Assembly: GCA_041653935.1 (NCBI GenBank)
Contig: JBAZEO010000001.1
Location: forward strand, 1,142,512 to 1,206,511
Source: JAYEHL01 sp041653935
Lineage (GTDB): Bacteria; Chloroflexota; Dehalococcoidia; E44-bin15
Direction of reading: 5' to 3'
Length of the DNA: 64,000 nt
Under the pieces are notes generated by a model. That model was not told the origin of the DNA. It searched no databases and saw only the letters and a list, made by a program, of their open reading frames with translations. This document shows, piece after piece, positions 1 to 7,065 of this stretch. Made by a program: the position numbers and the translations under genes. Numbering within the stretch: the first letter of the stretch is position 1; each line of letters begins with the position of its first letter.

Positions 1-325
1 CCAGAGCGGTATATTCCCCAAGACTATGCCCCGCCATATATGAGGGTCTTACAAGTTCTCCGTATATCTCAGTGGCTGCTCTTAAACATGCTATGCTCAT
101 CGTGAGTATAGCTGGCTGAGCATTAACCGTCTGGCACAATTCCTGTTCAGGCCCCTCGAAGCAAAGGCGTGAAAGGTGCACCCCAAGCGCTTCATCCGCC
201 TCCTCAAACACCTTCCGCGTCGAACTAAACGCATCGTACAAATCCCGTCCCATTCCCACCTTCTGGGAGCCTTGGCCCGGGAATACATACGCATAATTGC
301 TTGCCTGTTTTGTTGCTTCACTCAT
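1..325 (-). CDS. fabD: Malonyl-CoA:ACP transacylase, N-terminal 108 residues (cut by window edge)
   Basis: Moves the malonyl group from CoA to acyl carrier protein to start fatty acid elongation in the cytoplasm. Reading leftwards from ATG at 325-323, the protein has the family's N-terminal motif VFPGQGSQKVGMG (residues 14-26) and the nucleophile elbow GHSLGEY, with the active Ser at residue 101, just before the window ends. The rest of the gene lies outside. It follows rpmF by 18 bases on the same strand, a common grouping of rpmF with fatty-acid synthesis genes. There is no strong ribosome binding site in the gap, so translation may be coupled to rpmF. Confidence 0.93.
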   Translation of the reverse strand, partial: MSEATKQASNYAYVFPGQGSQKVGMGRDLYDAFSSTRKVFEEADEALGVHLSRLCFEGPEQELCQTVNAQPAILTMSIACLRAATEIYGELVRPSYMAGHSLGEYTAL

Positions 326-343
326 AGGCTTAATCCGTTAGCT

Positions 344-538
344 TTATTCCTTTTTCTTCGTCTCTATTTTGATTACTTCCCTGCCGCCATAGGCGCCACA
401 AGTAAGACAAACATGATGTGCCCGCTTGGGGCTATGGCACTGAGGGCAATAATCAATGGCGGGCCCCTTCAATGCAAGGTGAGAGCGCCGCCTGCCCGTT
501 TTTGATTTTGGAGTTTTATGTTTCGGTAACGGAACCAT
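344..538 (-). CDS. rpmF: 50S ribosomal protein L32
   Basis: Small protein of the large ribosomal subunit, 64 residues, the usual size. The N-terminus is basic (MVPLPKHKTPKSKTGRRR) and is followed by a zinc-ribbon, CPQC...CLTC, so this is the zinc-binding form with all four cysteines. It starts 4 bases after yceD ends, so the two are almost certainly co-transcribed and translationally coupled. The yceD-rpmF pair followed by fatty acid genes is widely conserved in bacteria. Confidence 0.95.
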   Translation of the reverse strand: MVPLPKHKTPKSKTGRRRSHLALKGPAIDYCPQCHSPKRAHHVCLTCGAYGGREVIKIETKKKE

Positions 539-542
539 TTTA

Positions 543-1001
543 TTATTTATCCTTTGCTAGACTCGCTAGTACAGCTAGTCGAGGGTCGATCTCTTTTTTA
601 CAATCACAAACCCCCTGGTTAAGATTGCTGCCACAGTGAGAACACAGGCCGGCACAATCCTCACGGCACAGGGGCTTCATCGGCTCAGCCAGAAGCGTAT
701 ACTGACGCGCAACCTCGCTCAGGTCTATCTGCCGGTATTCATCAATAACAAAGGCCCCTTCTTCGCTCTGTAGCAGGAACTCTTCATCAAAATTAACAGG
801 CAGTTCCTGATCGAAATCACCGAGGCATCTGCTGCAGACAACGCCGACCACTGTTACGAGGGTACCTCTTACTAGTAAACCTTTATCGGTTCGTATAAGA
901 ACAACTTTTCCCTTATAAGGAAAATTCTCTTCGCCATCCACATTGTAGCTGCGCATGGAGCCGATGCGCTCCTTCAACAGCTGTGATACATTGATTATCA
1001 T
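543..1001 (-). CDS. yceD: YceD/DUF177 family protein, probable rRNA-linked factor
   Basis: 152-residue protein of the DUF177 family, which sits next to rpmF in most bacteria and in plants is tied to 23S rRNA accumulation. Visible marks are CSRC in the middle of the chain and a C-terminal cysteine cluster (CREDCAGLCSHCG, then CDC), probably metal binding. It is the first gene of the operon reading toward fabD and has a consensus promoter about 30 bases upstream. The molecular role is not established; the family assignment is good. Confidence 0.88.
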   Translation of the reverse strand: MIINVSQLLKERIGSMRSYNVDGEENFPYKGKVVLIRTDKGLLVRGTLVTVVGVVCSRCLGDFDQELPVNFDEEFLLQSEEGAFVIDEYRQIDLSEVARQYTLLAEPMKPLCREDCAGLCSHCGSNLNQGVCDCKKEIDPRLAVLASLAKDK

Positions 1002-1035
1002 AGCTTAGTCTATTCACAGATATTAAAGTTTGCTA

Positions 1036-1064
1036 ATTATATTGATAATATAATAATCTGTCAA
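1036..1064 (-). promoter_or_regulatory. Consensus sigma-70-type promoter for yceD-rpmF-fabD
   Basis: On the minus strand TTGACA (1064-1059) and TATAAT (1041-1036) are separated by exactly 17 bases. Both hexamers match the consensus perfectly. Transcription would start near 1029, giving a leader of roughly 28 bases before the yceD start at 1001. Confidence 0.85.
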
Positions 1065-1136
1065 GTAGCGTTGCATCCAAACCTACCTTATGCTACCATA
1101 GAGTGCCACTAAGTTTCAAGTTGAAGAACGAGTCAA

Positions 1137-2360
1137 ATGCCGCAGATCCAATTTATTGATGTCACCAACCGCGATGCCGTCCAGGCCTCGCGCATAATCA
1201 TGGCTAAGCTCCAGAAAACTATGCTCAATCTCTATCTCTCCGAGATGGGCATATATCAATCGGAGTTTTCGTTCCCTACGGTAAAGCACGAACGGAATTA
1301 CATTCAGGGGAACCTGGAATTAAAAGAGTCGGGGGTTTTTGACAACCTGGTGCTGGAGGGTTGGTGCCGCGCTCTGGTCTCCGATGTCGAATCGTCGCTT
1401 TCCACAGGTGTGAGGGACCTTAACGTCTCCATCTCAACCTCCGATCAGATGATACTGCACAAATTTCACGGCAAACTTGACCGCGATTCTGTGATCCGGG
1501 AAATGGTCGACGCTGTGCATTACGCACGCAGCCACGGCGTCAGCACCATAGGAGTGAACGCCGAGGATGCGTCGCGGACCGACGTCGCATATCTCATCGA
1601 GTTCGCACAGGCGGCCAAGAAAGCGGGCGCCGACCGGGTCAGGTACTGCGACACGCTGGGATACGACACGCCGATAACTATCCAGGATCGTATAAGGAAA
1701 CTCGCCGAACAGGCCGGGATGCCCATCGAGCTCCACTGCCACAACGACCTCGGTATGGCGGTGGCGAACGCGATTTCAGGCGCTACGGCAGCTATCGACA
1801 GCGGCGTAGATGCATATATAAACACATCGGTGAACGGCGTCGGCGAGCGCGCCGGCCAGACGGATCTGGTAAGCTGCATCCTGGCGCTCATGTACGGTCG
1901 GGATATGCAGCACTATAATATCGGCGATAATATGAATCTGAAAATGGCCGAGAAGCTGGCCAAATACGTATCATATGCCTTCGGCATCCCGATACCCATC
2001 AACCAGCCGGGCGTCGGAGCCAACATATTCGCCCATGAAGCGGGGATACATGCCGACGGCGCTCTGAAAGACCGGCGCAACTACGAGCTCTTCGACTATG
2101 AGATACTCGGGCGCGGAGAGGACACGCGCATACCGACGGGGAGGGTTATCACCACCGGAGAATTCGGCGGAATCGCGGGGTTCCGCTACGTCTATGAGAA
2201 GATCGGCGTTAAATTCGCCGACAACGACAGCGCGAAGCACATACTGGAGCTGGTACAGTTCGCCAGCGCTCACACCCAGAAACCGCTGACCGATGATGAG
2301 TTACGGTTCATCGCCAAATATCCCGAGCAGGCCAGGATAATACTAACCCTGACGCCCTAA
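1137..2360 (+). CDS. DRE-TIM metallolyase (isopropylmalate/homocitrate synthase family); possible (Re)-citrate synthase
   Basis: 407-residue TIM-barrel Claisen-condensation enzyme that would join acetyl-CoA to a 2-oxo acid. The N-terminal metal/catalytic motif reads FIDVTNRDAVQ in place of the usual DTTLRDG, keeping the Arg-Asp pair. The metal ligands are in ELHCHNDLG near residue 200, followed by NTSVNGVGERAG and AHEAGIHADG. It lacks the long C-terminal regulatory domain of leucine-feedback isopropylmalate synthases. Anaerobes such as Clostridium kluyveri and Dehalococcoides use a member of this family as (Re)-citrate synthase. That role is plausible here, but homocitrate or citramalate synthesis cannot be excluded. 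The start has only a weak Shine-Dalgarno sequence. Confidence 0.75.
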   Translation: MPQIQFIDVTNRDAVQASRIIMAKLQKTMLNLYLSEMGIYQSEFSFPTVKHERNYIQGNLELKESGVFDNLVLEGWCRALVSDVESSLSTGVRDLNVSISTSDQMILHKFHGKLDRDSVIREMVDAVHYARSHGVSTIGVNAEDASRTDVAYLIEFAQAAKKAGADRVRYCDTLGYDTPITIQDRIRKLAEQAGMPIELHCHNDLGMAVANAISGATAAIDSGVDAYINTSVNGVGERAGQTDLVSCILALMYGRDMQHYNIGDNMNLKMAEKLAKYVSYAFGIPIPINQPGVGANIFAHEAGIHADGALKDRRNYELFDYEILGRGEDTRIPTGRVITTGEFGGIAGFRYVYEKIGVKFADNDSAKHILELVQFASAHTQKPLTDDELRFIAKYPEQARIILTLTP

Positions 2361-2451
2361 TATTCCTTTTCAGAAGAAACTATATCAAGGCTTGCTAACA
2401 ATCGCTAAAAACCTCTACAATATACTTTATAATCCGTAAAGGAGCACGCCA

Positions 2452-3609
2452 TTGGACTATTTCTTGACCGAACAGCAACAGCTAATCAGGGACCTGGCCC
2501 GCAGAGTCGCCGAGGAAAGAATAATGCCGGTGCGGGCGGAGCTGGATGAGAAAGAGGAATTCCCTTGGGCCATAGTTAAAGATATAGCCGCCAGCGACCT
2601 TTTCCGGGTCTTTGTCCCTGCGGAATATGAAGGGCTGGGCGAAAAGGCTGTTGGCCTCTGCGTCGCCGTCGAAGAACTGAGCCGCGCCTGCTGCGGCGTC
2701 GCGCTGACGTATGCCGCGGACTGCCTGGGTTCCATACCGATATTCCTGTACGGGAACAATGAGCAGAAACAAAAATACCTGCCGGATATAGCCAGCGGCA
2801 AGAAGCTAACCGCATTCGCGCTGACAGAATCCAGCGCCGGCAGCGATGCCAGCAGGATAAAGACCACGGCTGTCCGCGACGGAAATTTTTATGTCATTAA
2901 CGGCACAAAGCAATTCATCACCAACGGCGGAGAGGCCGAGATATATACGATAATAGCGCTGACCGATCCGACGCGCGGGCCGCGCGGCGCGAGCGCGTTC
3001 CTCATCGATAAGGATACCCCCGGTTTCACCTTCGGCAAGAAGGAAAAGAAGATGGGCATACGCTGCTCCGCCACCCGCGAGCTAGTTTTTAATCACTGCC
3101 GCGTCCCCAAAGAAAACCTGCTAGGCAAAGAGGGACAAGGTTTCATCGTCTCGATGAAAACGCTCGACCTGTCGCGTCCCGGTGTGGCTGCTCTTGCGGT
3201 AGGGCTGGCGCAGGGTGCGCTGGAAGCCGCTGTCAATTCCGCCAAAACCCGCGAACAATTCGACCACCCTGTATCCTCCATCCAGGCCGTGCAGCATATA
3301 CTGGCCAATATGGCCATGGACGTGGAGGCGGGCCGCGCGCTGATGTACGCCACCGCCAAGACCATCGACAGCGGGGTTAAAGACTACTCCGAGGAAGGCG
3401 CGATGGCCAAGGTCTTCGCCACCGATATGGCAATGCGGGTAACCACCGACGCCGTCCAGGTATGCGGCGGCGCGGGCTATATGCGCGACTACCCCGTGGA
3501 GAAGATGATGCGCGATGCCAAGATCAACCAGATATATGAGGGCACCAACCAGGTGCTGCGCAACGTCATCGCCCTTGAGGTGCTGAAGAGGAAAGCGCTG
3601 CGTAAATGA
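2452..3609 (+). CDS. Acyl-CoA dehydrogenase (short/medium-chain type)
   Basis: FAD enzyme that makes the alpha-beta double bond in acyl-CoA and passes electrons to ETF. 385 residues, normal for the family. The flavin-contact stretch AFALTESSAGSDASR lies near residue 125, and the canonical catalytic Glu is in IYEGTNQV (about residue 363). The start is TTG at 2452, supported by AAAGGAG at 2438-2444. Its stop overlaps the etfB start (ATGA), so it is translationally coupled to its own electron acceptor. This points to a dedicated dehydrogenase-ETF module. The substrate chain length cannot be read from the sequence. Confidence 0.93.
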   Translation: MDYFLTEQQQLIRDLARRVAEERIMPVRAELDEKEEFPWAIVKDIAASDLFRVFVPAEYEGLGEKAVGLCVAVEELSRACCGVALTYAADCLGSIPIFLYGNNEQKQKYLPDIASGKKLTAFALTESSAGSDASRIKTTAVRDGNFYVINGTKQFITNGGEAEIYTIIALTDPTRGPRGASAFLIDKDTPGFTFGKKEKKMGIRCSATRELVFNHCRVPKENLLGKEGQGFIVSMKTLDLSRPGVAALAVGLAQGALEAAVNSAKTREQFDHPVSSIQAVQHILANMAMDVEAGRALMYATAKTIDSGVKDYSEEGAMAKVFATDMAMRVTTDAVQVCGGAGYMRDYPVEKMMRDAKINQIYEGTNQVLRNVIALEVLKRKALRK

Positions 3610-4385
3610 ATATCGTCGTCTGCATCAAGCAGGTGCCCGGCACCACCGATATAAAGATAGACCCCAAGACCAACACCCTCGTCCGCGAGGGAGTGCAAAG
3701 CATCATAAATCCCTTCGACTGCTATGCCATCGAGGAAGGCGTGCGCCTCCGCGAGAAGCACGGCGGCAAGGTCACCATAATCACCATGGGCCCGCCCCAG
3801 GCGGACGCTGCGTTAAGGGAAGCAATATCGCTCGGCGCCGACGAAGCGGTACTGGTCAGCGACCGCGCCTTCGCCGGCTCAGACACATGGGCCACATCGT
3901 ATGTTATTTCCAGAGCGATCCAGAAGATAGGCGCATTCGATTTAATCATCTGCGGCAAACAGACGCTCGACGGCGACACCGGACAGGTGGGCCCCGGCGT
4001 CGCCGAGATGCTGAAGATCCCCTTCATCGCATATGTCAGCAATATCGAGGACATCGGCAACGGGCGCATGCGCGTGCAGCGCATGATAGAAGAGGGACAT
4101 GAAATAATCGAGTCGAGCCTGCCTGCCGTCATCACCGTATCCAAAGAGATAAACGTGCCCCGCCTGCCGTCCATACGCGGCACGATGAAATCCAAGAGCG
4201 CCAAGATACCGGTGTGGACGGCCGCCGACATCGCAGCCGAAGCCGATAAAGCGGGGCTTAACGGCTCGCCGACGCGTGTGGTCAAGATATTCTTCCCCAA
4301 GCGCGAGCGCAAGAGCGAGATGCTCGCGGGCAGCGCCGGGGAGCAGGTTGATAAGCTCATCAAGAAGCTGGAGGGGATAATATGA
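3606..4385 (+). CDS. etfB: Electron transfer flavoprotein, beta subunit
   Basis: 259-residue ETF beta subunit. It begins MNIVVCIKQVPGTTDIKID and carries the ETF signature region around GKQTLDGDTGQVGPGVAE (near residues 120-137), which contacts nucleotide. Together with ferredoxin-EtfA it would collect electrons from the upstream acyl-CoA dehydrogenase. The start overlaps the dehydrogenase stop by four bases, and the end overlaps the start of a 58-codon gene by four bases, so the order dehydrogenase-etfB-small protein-etfA forms one tight transcription unit. Confidence 0.93.
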   Translation: MNIVVCIKQVPGTTDIKIDPKTNTLVREGVQSIINPFDCYAIEEGVRLREKHGGKVTIITMGPPQADAALREAISLGADEAVLVSDRAFAGSDTWATSYVISRAIQKIGAFDLIICGKQTLDGDTGQVGPGVAEMLKIPFIAYVSNIEDIGNGRMRVQRMIEEGHEIIESSLPAVITVSKEINVPRLPSIRGTMKSKSAKIPVWTAADIAAEADKAGLNGSPTRVVKIFFPKRERKSEMLAGSAGEQVDKLIKKLEGII

Positions 4386-4558
4386 GCCTTGCAATCTGCA
4401 AACATCATCTGATCGACCTGGGATACGATCCTAACAGCCCTCAAATCCCGCCGCAGTTTAAAACTCAATGCGAGATCGAAGGCTGTGATAACAGCGCTAA
4501 ATTCATAGTAGAACGGTATAAAAAAGAGGACGAGGACAATAAACCTGCAGAGGGTTGA
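4382..4558 (+). CDS. 58-residue Cys/His protein inserted between etfB and etfA
   Basis: Not recognised as a named family. ATG at 4382 overlaps the etfB stop (ATGA), and the stop at 4556-4558 is 12 bases before etfA. The product has Cys6, His8, His9, then CEIEGCDNSAKF with Cys30 and Cys35, and an acidic/lysine-rich tail (KKEDEDNKPAEG). The C-x4-C...A...V pattern resembles half of a zinc or iron-sulfur knuckle. Perfect coupling in a metabolic operon argues for a real gene. An accessory, assembly or electron-transfer role for the ETF is a guess. Confidence 0.7.
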   Translation: MSLAICKHHLIDLGYDPNSPQIPPQFKTQCEIEGCDNSAKFIVERYKKEDEDNKPAEG

Positions 4559-4570
4559 TACAAGGATTTA

Positions 4571-5755
4571 ATGGCAATAATCATCGATCAAAATAAATGC
4601 ACTCAGTGCGGGGCCTGCGAGGGGGCATGCCCCTTCGGCCTCATCAGCCTCGTTGACGATAAGGTAGTAATCGCCGACGGCTGTAACCTGTGCGGCGCAT
4701 GCATTGACATCTGCAGTTCCGATGCCCTGTCGATGGAGAGCGTCAAGCAGGAGAAGGCCGAGGGCCACAGCGGCGTCTGGGTCTTCGCCGAGCAGCGCAA
4801 CGGGAAGCTGAAAAACGTCTCCTACGAGCTGGTGTCCGAGGGGCGCAAGCTGGCCGACAAGCTGGGCGTAAAGCTGAGCGCCGTGTGCATCGGGCACAAG
4901 GTCGGCGACATAGACAGCCTCATCTCATACGGCGCCGATAAAGTGTACGCCATCGACGACGCATCGCTGGCAAGCCACCAGGAGGACTACTACACCGCCG
5001 CGCTCGTCGAGTTGATAAATAAACACAAGCCGGAGATCCTCCTCGCCGGAGCCACAGCTTTAGGACGTTCGTTCATCCCACGCGTGGCGTCGATCTTATA
5101 CACCGGCCTCACCGCAGACTGCACCGGCCTCGACATCGATCCTGAGACCAAGCTGCTGCTGCAGACACGCCCCACCTTCGGCGGCAACGTCATGGCCACT
5201 ATCATCTGCCAGGCGAAACGGCCGCAGATGTCCACGGTGCGTCCGCACGTTTTCAAGATGGCCGCCCCCGATAAATCACGCAAGGGCGAAATTATAAAGG
5301 TCGACTTCAAGAAAGAAGCTGTCACGGCCAGGACCAAACTGATCAGCTTCGTCGAGGACCTTAGTGAAAAGATAAAGATCGATGATGCGAATATCATAGT
5401 TTCCGGCGGCCGCGGTCTGGGCAAGCCGGAGAATTTCAAGCTGATCGAGGAGCTGGCCGGCGCCCTGGGGGCGGCGGTGGGCTCGTCGCGCCCGCCCGTG
5501 GACGAGGGGTGGATACCGTACTCGCACCAAGTGGGCCAGACCGGCAAAACCGTTTGCCCCAAACTTTACATCGCCTGCGGCATCTCCGGCGCAGTGCAGC
5601 ACCTAGCCGGCATGCAGACATCGGACGTCATTATCGCCATAAACCAGGACCCCAACGCACCGATATTCGAGGTGGCCACCTATGGCCTCGTCGGCGACCT
5701 GTTCGAGATAGTACCCATGCTGACCCAGAAGCTGAAACAGGCGCGGGGGCAGTAA
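4571..5755 (+). CDS. etfA: Electron transfer flavoprotein alpha subunit with N-terminal 2x[4Fe-4S] ferredoxin domain
   Basis: 394 residues. Residues 1-55 are a bacterial ferredoxin with two complete clusters: Cys10, 13, 16, 20 and Cys38, 41, 44, 48. The rest is EtfA: the alpha/beta domain, then the FAD-binding C-terminus with VSGGRGLGKPENF, VGSSRPPVDEGWIP and QVGQTGKTVCP. Fused ferredoxin-EtfA proteins are known from caffeyl-CoA reductase and lactate dehydrogenase complexes that bifurcate electrons. With the upstream acyl-CoA dehydrogenase and EtfB this suggests a similar flavin-based complex, though a simple electron relay to ferredoxin is also possible. It is the last large gene of the module. 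Confidence 0.92.
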   Translation: MAIIIDQNKCTQCGACEGACPFGLISLVDDKVVIADGCNLCGACIDICSSDALSMESVKQEKAEGHSGVWVFAEQRNGKLKNVSYELVSEGRKLADKLGVKLSAVCIGHKVGDIDSLISYGADKVYAIDDASLASHQEDYYTAALVELINKHKPEILLAGATALGRSFIPRVASILYTGLTADCTGLDIDPETKLLLQTRPTFGGNVMATIICQAKRPQMSTVRPHVFKMAAPDKSRKGEIIKVDFKKEAVTARTKLISFVEDLSEKIKIDDANIIVSGGRGLGKPENFKLIEELAGALGAAVGSSRPPVDEGWIPYSHQVGQTGKTVCPKLYIACGISGAVQHLAGMQTSDVIIAINQDPNAPIFEVATYGLVGDLFEIVPMLTQKLKQARGQ

Positions 5756-5829
5756 TCCGGAGGATTTGCAATATATAGGATACGGACGTAAAGTCCGGGC
5801 CTGAAGCATATTGAGAGAGAGATGATATT

Positions 5830-5934
5830 ATGGCAACTGTGGTATGTCCTTATTGCGGTAAATTGTATATGGGTGATAGAGTGCCTGATCAGTGCGTTAA
5901 ATGCGGGAGGGTTATCCAAAGCCCTCCTAAATAG
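5830..5934 (+). CDS. 34-residue zinc-ribbon / mini-rubredoxin peptide
   Basis: ATG at 5830 lies 8-9 bases after GAGAGAG, good spacing for a ribosome binding site. The product starts MATVVCPYCGKLYMGD and continues with CVKCGR, giving two CxxC knuckles 13 residues apart, as in the C-terminal rubredoxin-like part of rubrerythrins. It would bind one zinc or iron. It follows etfA by about 75 bases and may be part of the same transcript. A second frame from ATG 5821 is also open (39 codons) but has poor ribosome-site spacing. Function unknown. Confidence 0.6.
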   Translation: MATVVCPYCGKLYMGDRVPDQCVKCGRVIQSPPK

Positions 5935-5974
5935 AGCGTGACTGAAAAAGCCGCGGGGACAGCAGGAAAATATA

Positions 5975-6436
5975 ATGGACGAGATCAAACTTAAACCGAT
6001 CGGCGTGGTGCACAACGAGATAAAGCAGACCGGGTACCACGACTGCAAAAACATTGTCTCCGAGATAGAGGTCGATGCGAAGTGGGCCGAGCTGTTGGAC
6101 GGCATCGAAGAGTTCTCCCACATCATCGTCCTCTTCTGGATGCACGCCGTGCCGCCGGACAGCCCGCGGCCGACTAAAGTCCACCCCCGCGGACGCGCCG
6201 ACCTCCCCCTCGTCGGGCTCTTCGCCACCCGCGCCCCGCAGCGGCCCAACCCCGTCGGCATAACCATTGTCAAGCTAATCGAGCGGCGCGGCACCACGCT
6301 CACCGTGCAGGGGCTGGACGCTATAGACGGCACGCCCGTGATAGACATCAAATCGTACATGATCCCCGGGATCGCCCGCAACGAGATAAGGATGCCGGAA
6401 TGGGTAGCAAAGCTGAGAAAACCGCCGCAGCACTGA
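5975..6436 (+). CDS. trmO: TrmO/TsaA-family tRNA t6A37 N6-methyltransferase-like protein
   Basis: 153 residues. It matches the UPF0066 beta-barrel family, whose E. coli member methylates the N6 of threonylcarbamoyl-adenosine 37 in tRNA using S-adenosylmethionine. Visible landmarks are IGVVHNEIK at the N-terminus, VLFWMHAV in the middle, and the family signature FATRAPQRPNPVGIT (near residues 82-96). AGGA sits just ahead of the ATG. The 3' end overlaps the next gene by 37 bases in another frame. Archaeal-type relatives lack the long C-terminal domain of E. coli TrmO, as here. The exact substrate is inferred from the family. Confidence 0.85.
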   Translation: MDEIKLKPIGVVHNEIKQTGYHDCKNIVSEIEVDAKWAELLDGIEEFSHIIVLFWMHAVPPDSPRPTKVHPRGRADLPLVGLFATRAPQRPNPVGITIVKLIERRGTTLTVQGLDAIDGTPVIDIKSYMIPGIARNEIRMPEWVAKLRKPPQH

Positions 6437-7065
6437 ACGACATCTATAATCGACTGTTCCAGCGCTACGGCCCGCAGCACTGGTGGCCCGGCGAGACCCC
6501 GTTCGAAGTGATAATCGGCGCGATACTCACGCAGTCTACAGCATGGAGCAACGTGGAGAAGGCCCTCGCCAACCTCAAGGCGGAGGGGTTGATCGACCCC
6601 GAAGCTCTCCTGTCGGTATCGATCGACGATTTGGCGATGCTGATACGGCCGTCGGGCTACTACAACGCCAAGGCGGCGAAGGTAAAGGCCTTTATCGAAC
6701 GCATGCACGGCAAATACGATGGAAATCTCGACGTATTATTCGCGCTCGACACCGCATCGTTACGACAGGAGCTGCTTTCTATCCACGGCATCGGTCCGGA
6801 GACCGCCGACTCGATACTGCTCTACGCCGCGCATCGTCCGATATTCGTCATCGACGCCTACACCAGGCGCATAATCGGACGACTTGGCCTTGCCCCATCA
6901 AACGACAGCTATGAATCGTTCCAGCGATTATTCATGGAGAACCTGCCGCACGACGAGGAGATGTTCAACGAATACCACGCGCTGTTTGTGCGCCACGGCA
7001 AGGAGGCATGCCGCAAGGACCCGCTATGTAAAAGCTGCTCACTTCTGGATATTTGCACGTACTGA
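6400..7065 (+). CDS. Endonuclease III-like HhH-GPD protein with [4Fe-4S] cluster (COG2231 type)
   Basis: 221-residue DNA glycosylase-fold protein. The helix-hairpin-helix reads IHGIGPETADSILLYA, and the catalytic Asp is kept in FVIDAYTRR. The Lys that gives endonuclease III its lyase activity (GRKTA) is replaced (GPETA), as in the COG2231 group related to Helicobacter MagIII 3-methyladenine glycosylase. A C-terminal cluster of four Cys (CRKDPLCKSCSLLDIC) would hold a [4Fe-4S] centre. A monofunctional glycosylase is therefore more likely than a nuclease. The gene overlaps trmO at its start and the convergent flippase gene at its end. Confidence 0.87.
   Translation: MGSKAEKTAAALNDIYNRLFQRYGPQHWWPGETPFEVIIGAILTQSTAWSNVEKALANLKAEGLIDPEALLSVSIDDLAMLIRPSGYYNAKAAKVKAFIERMHGKYDGNLDVLFALDTASLRQELLSIHGIGPETADSILLYAAHRPIFVIDAYTRRIIGRLGLAPSNDSYESFQRLFMENLPHDEEMFNEYHALFVRHGKEACRKDPLCKSCSLLDICTY

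Noticed and set aside
5680..6708. 342-codon minus-strand frame crossing the etfA-trmO region
   Set aside because: It spans parts of three well-supported plus-strand genes and has no family features.
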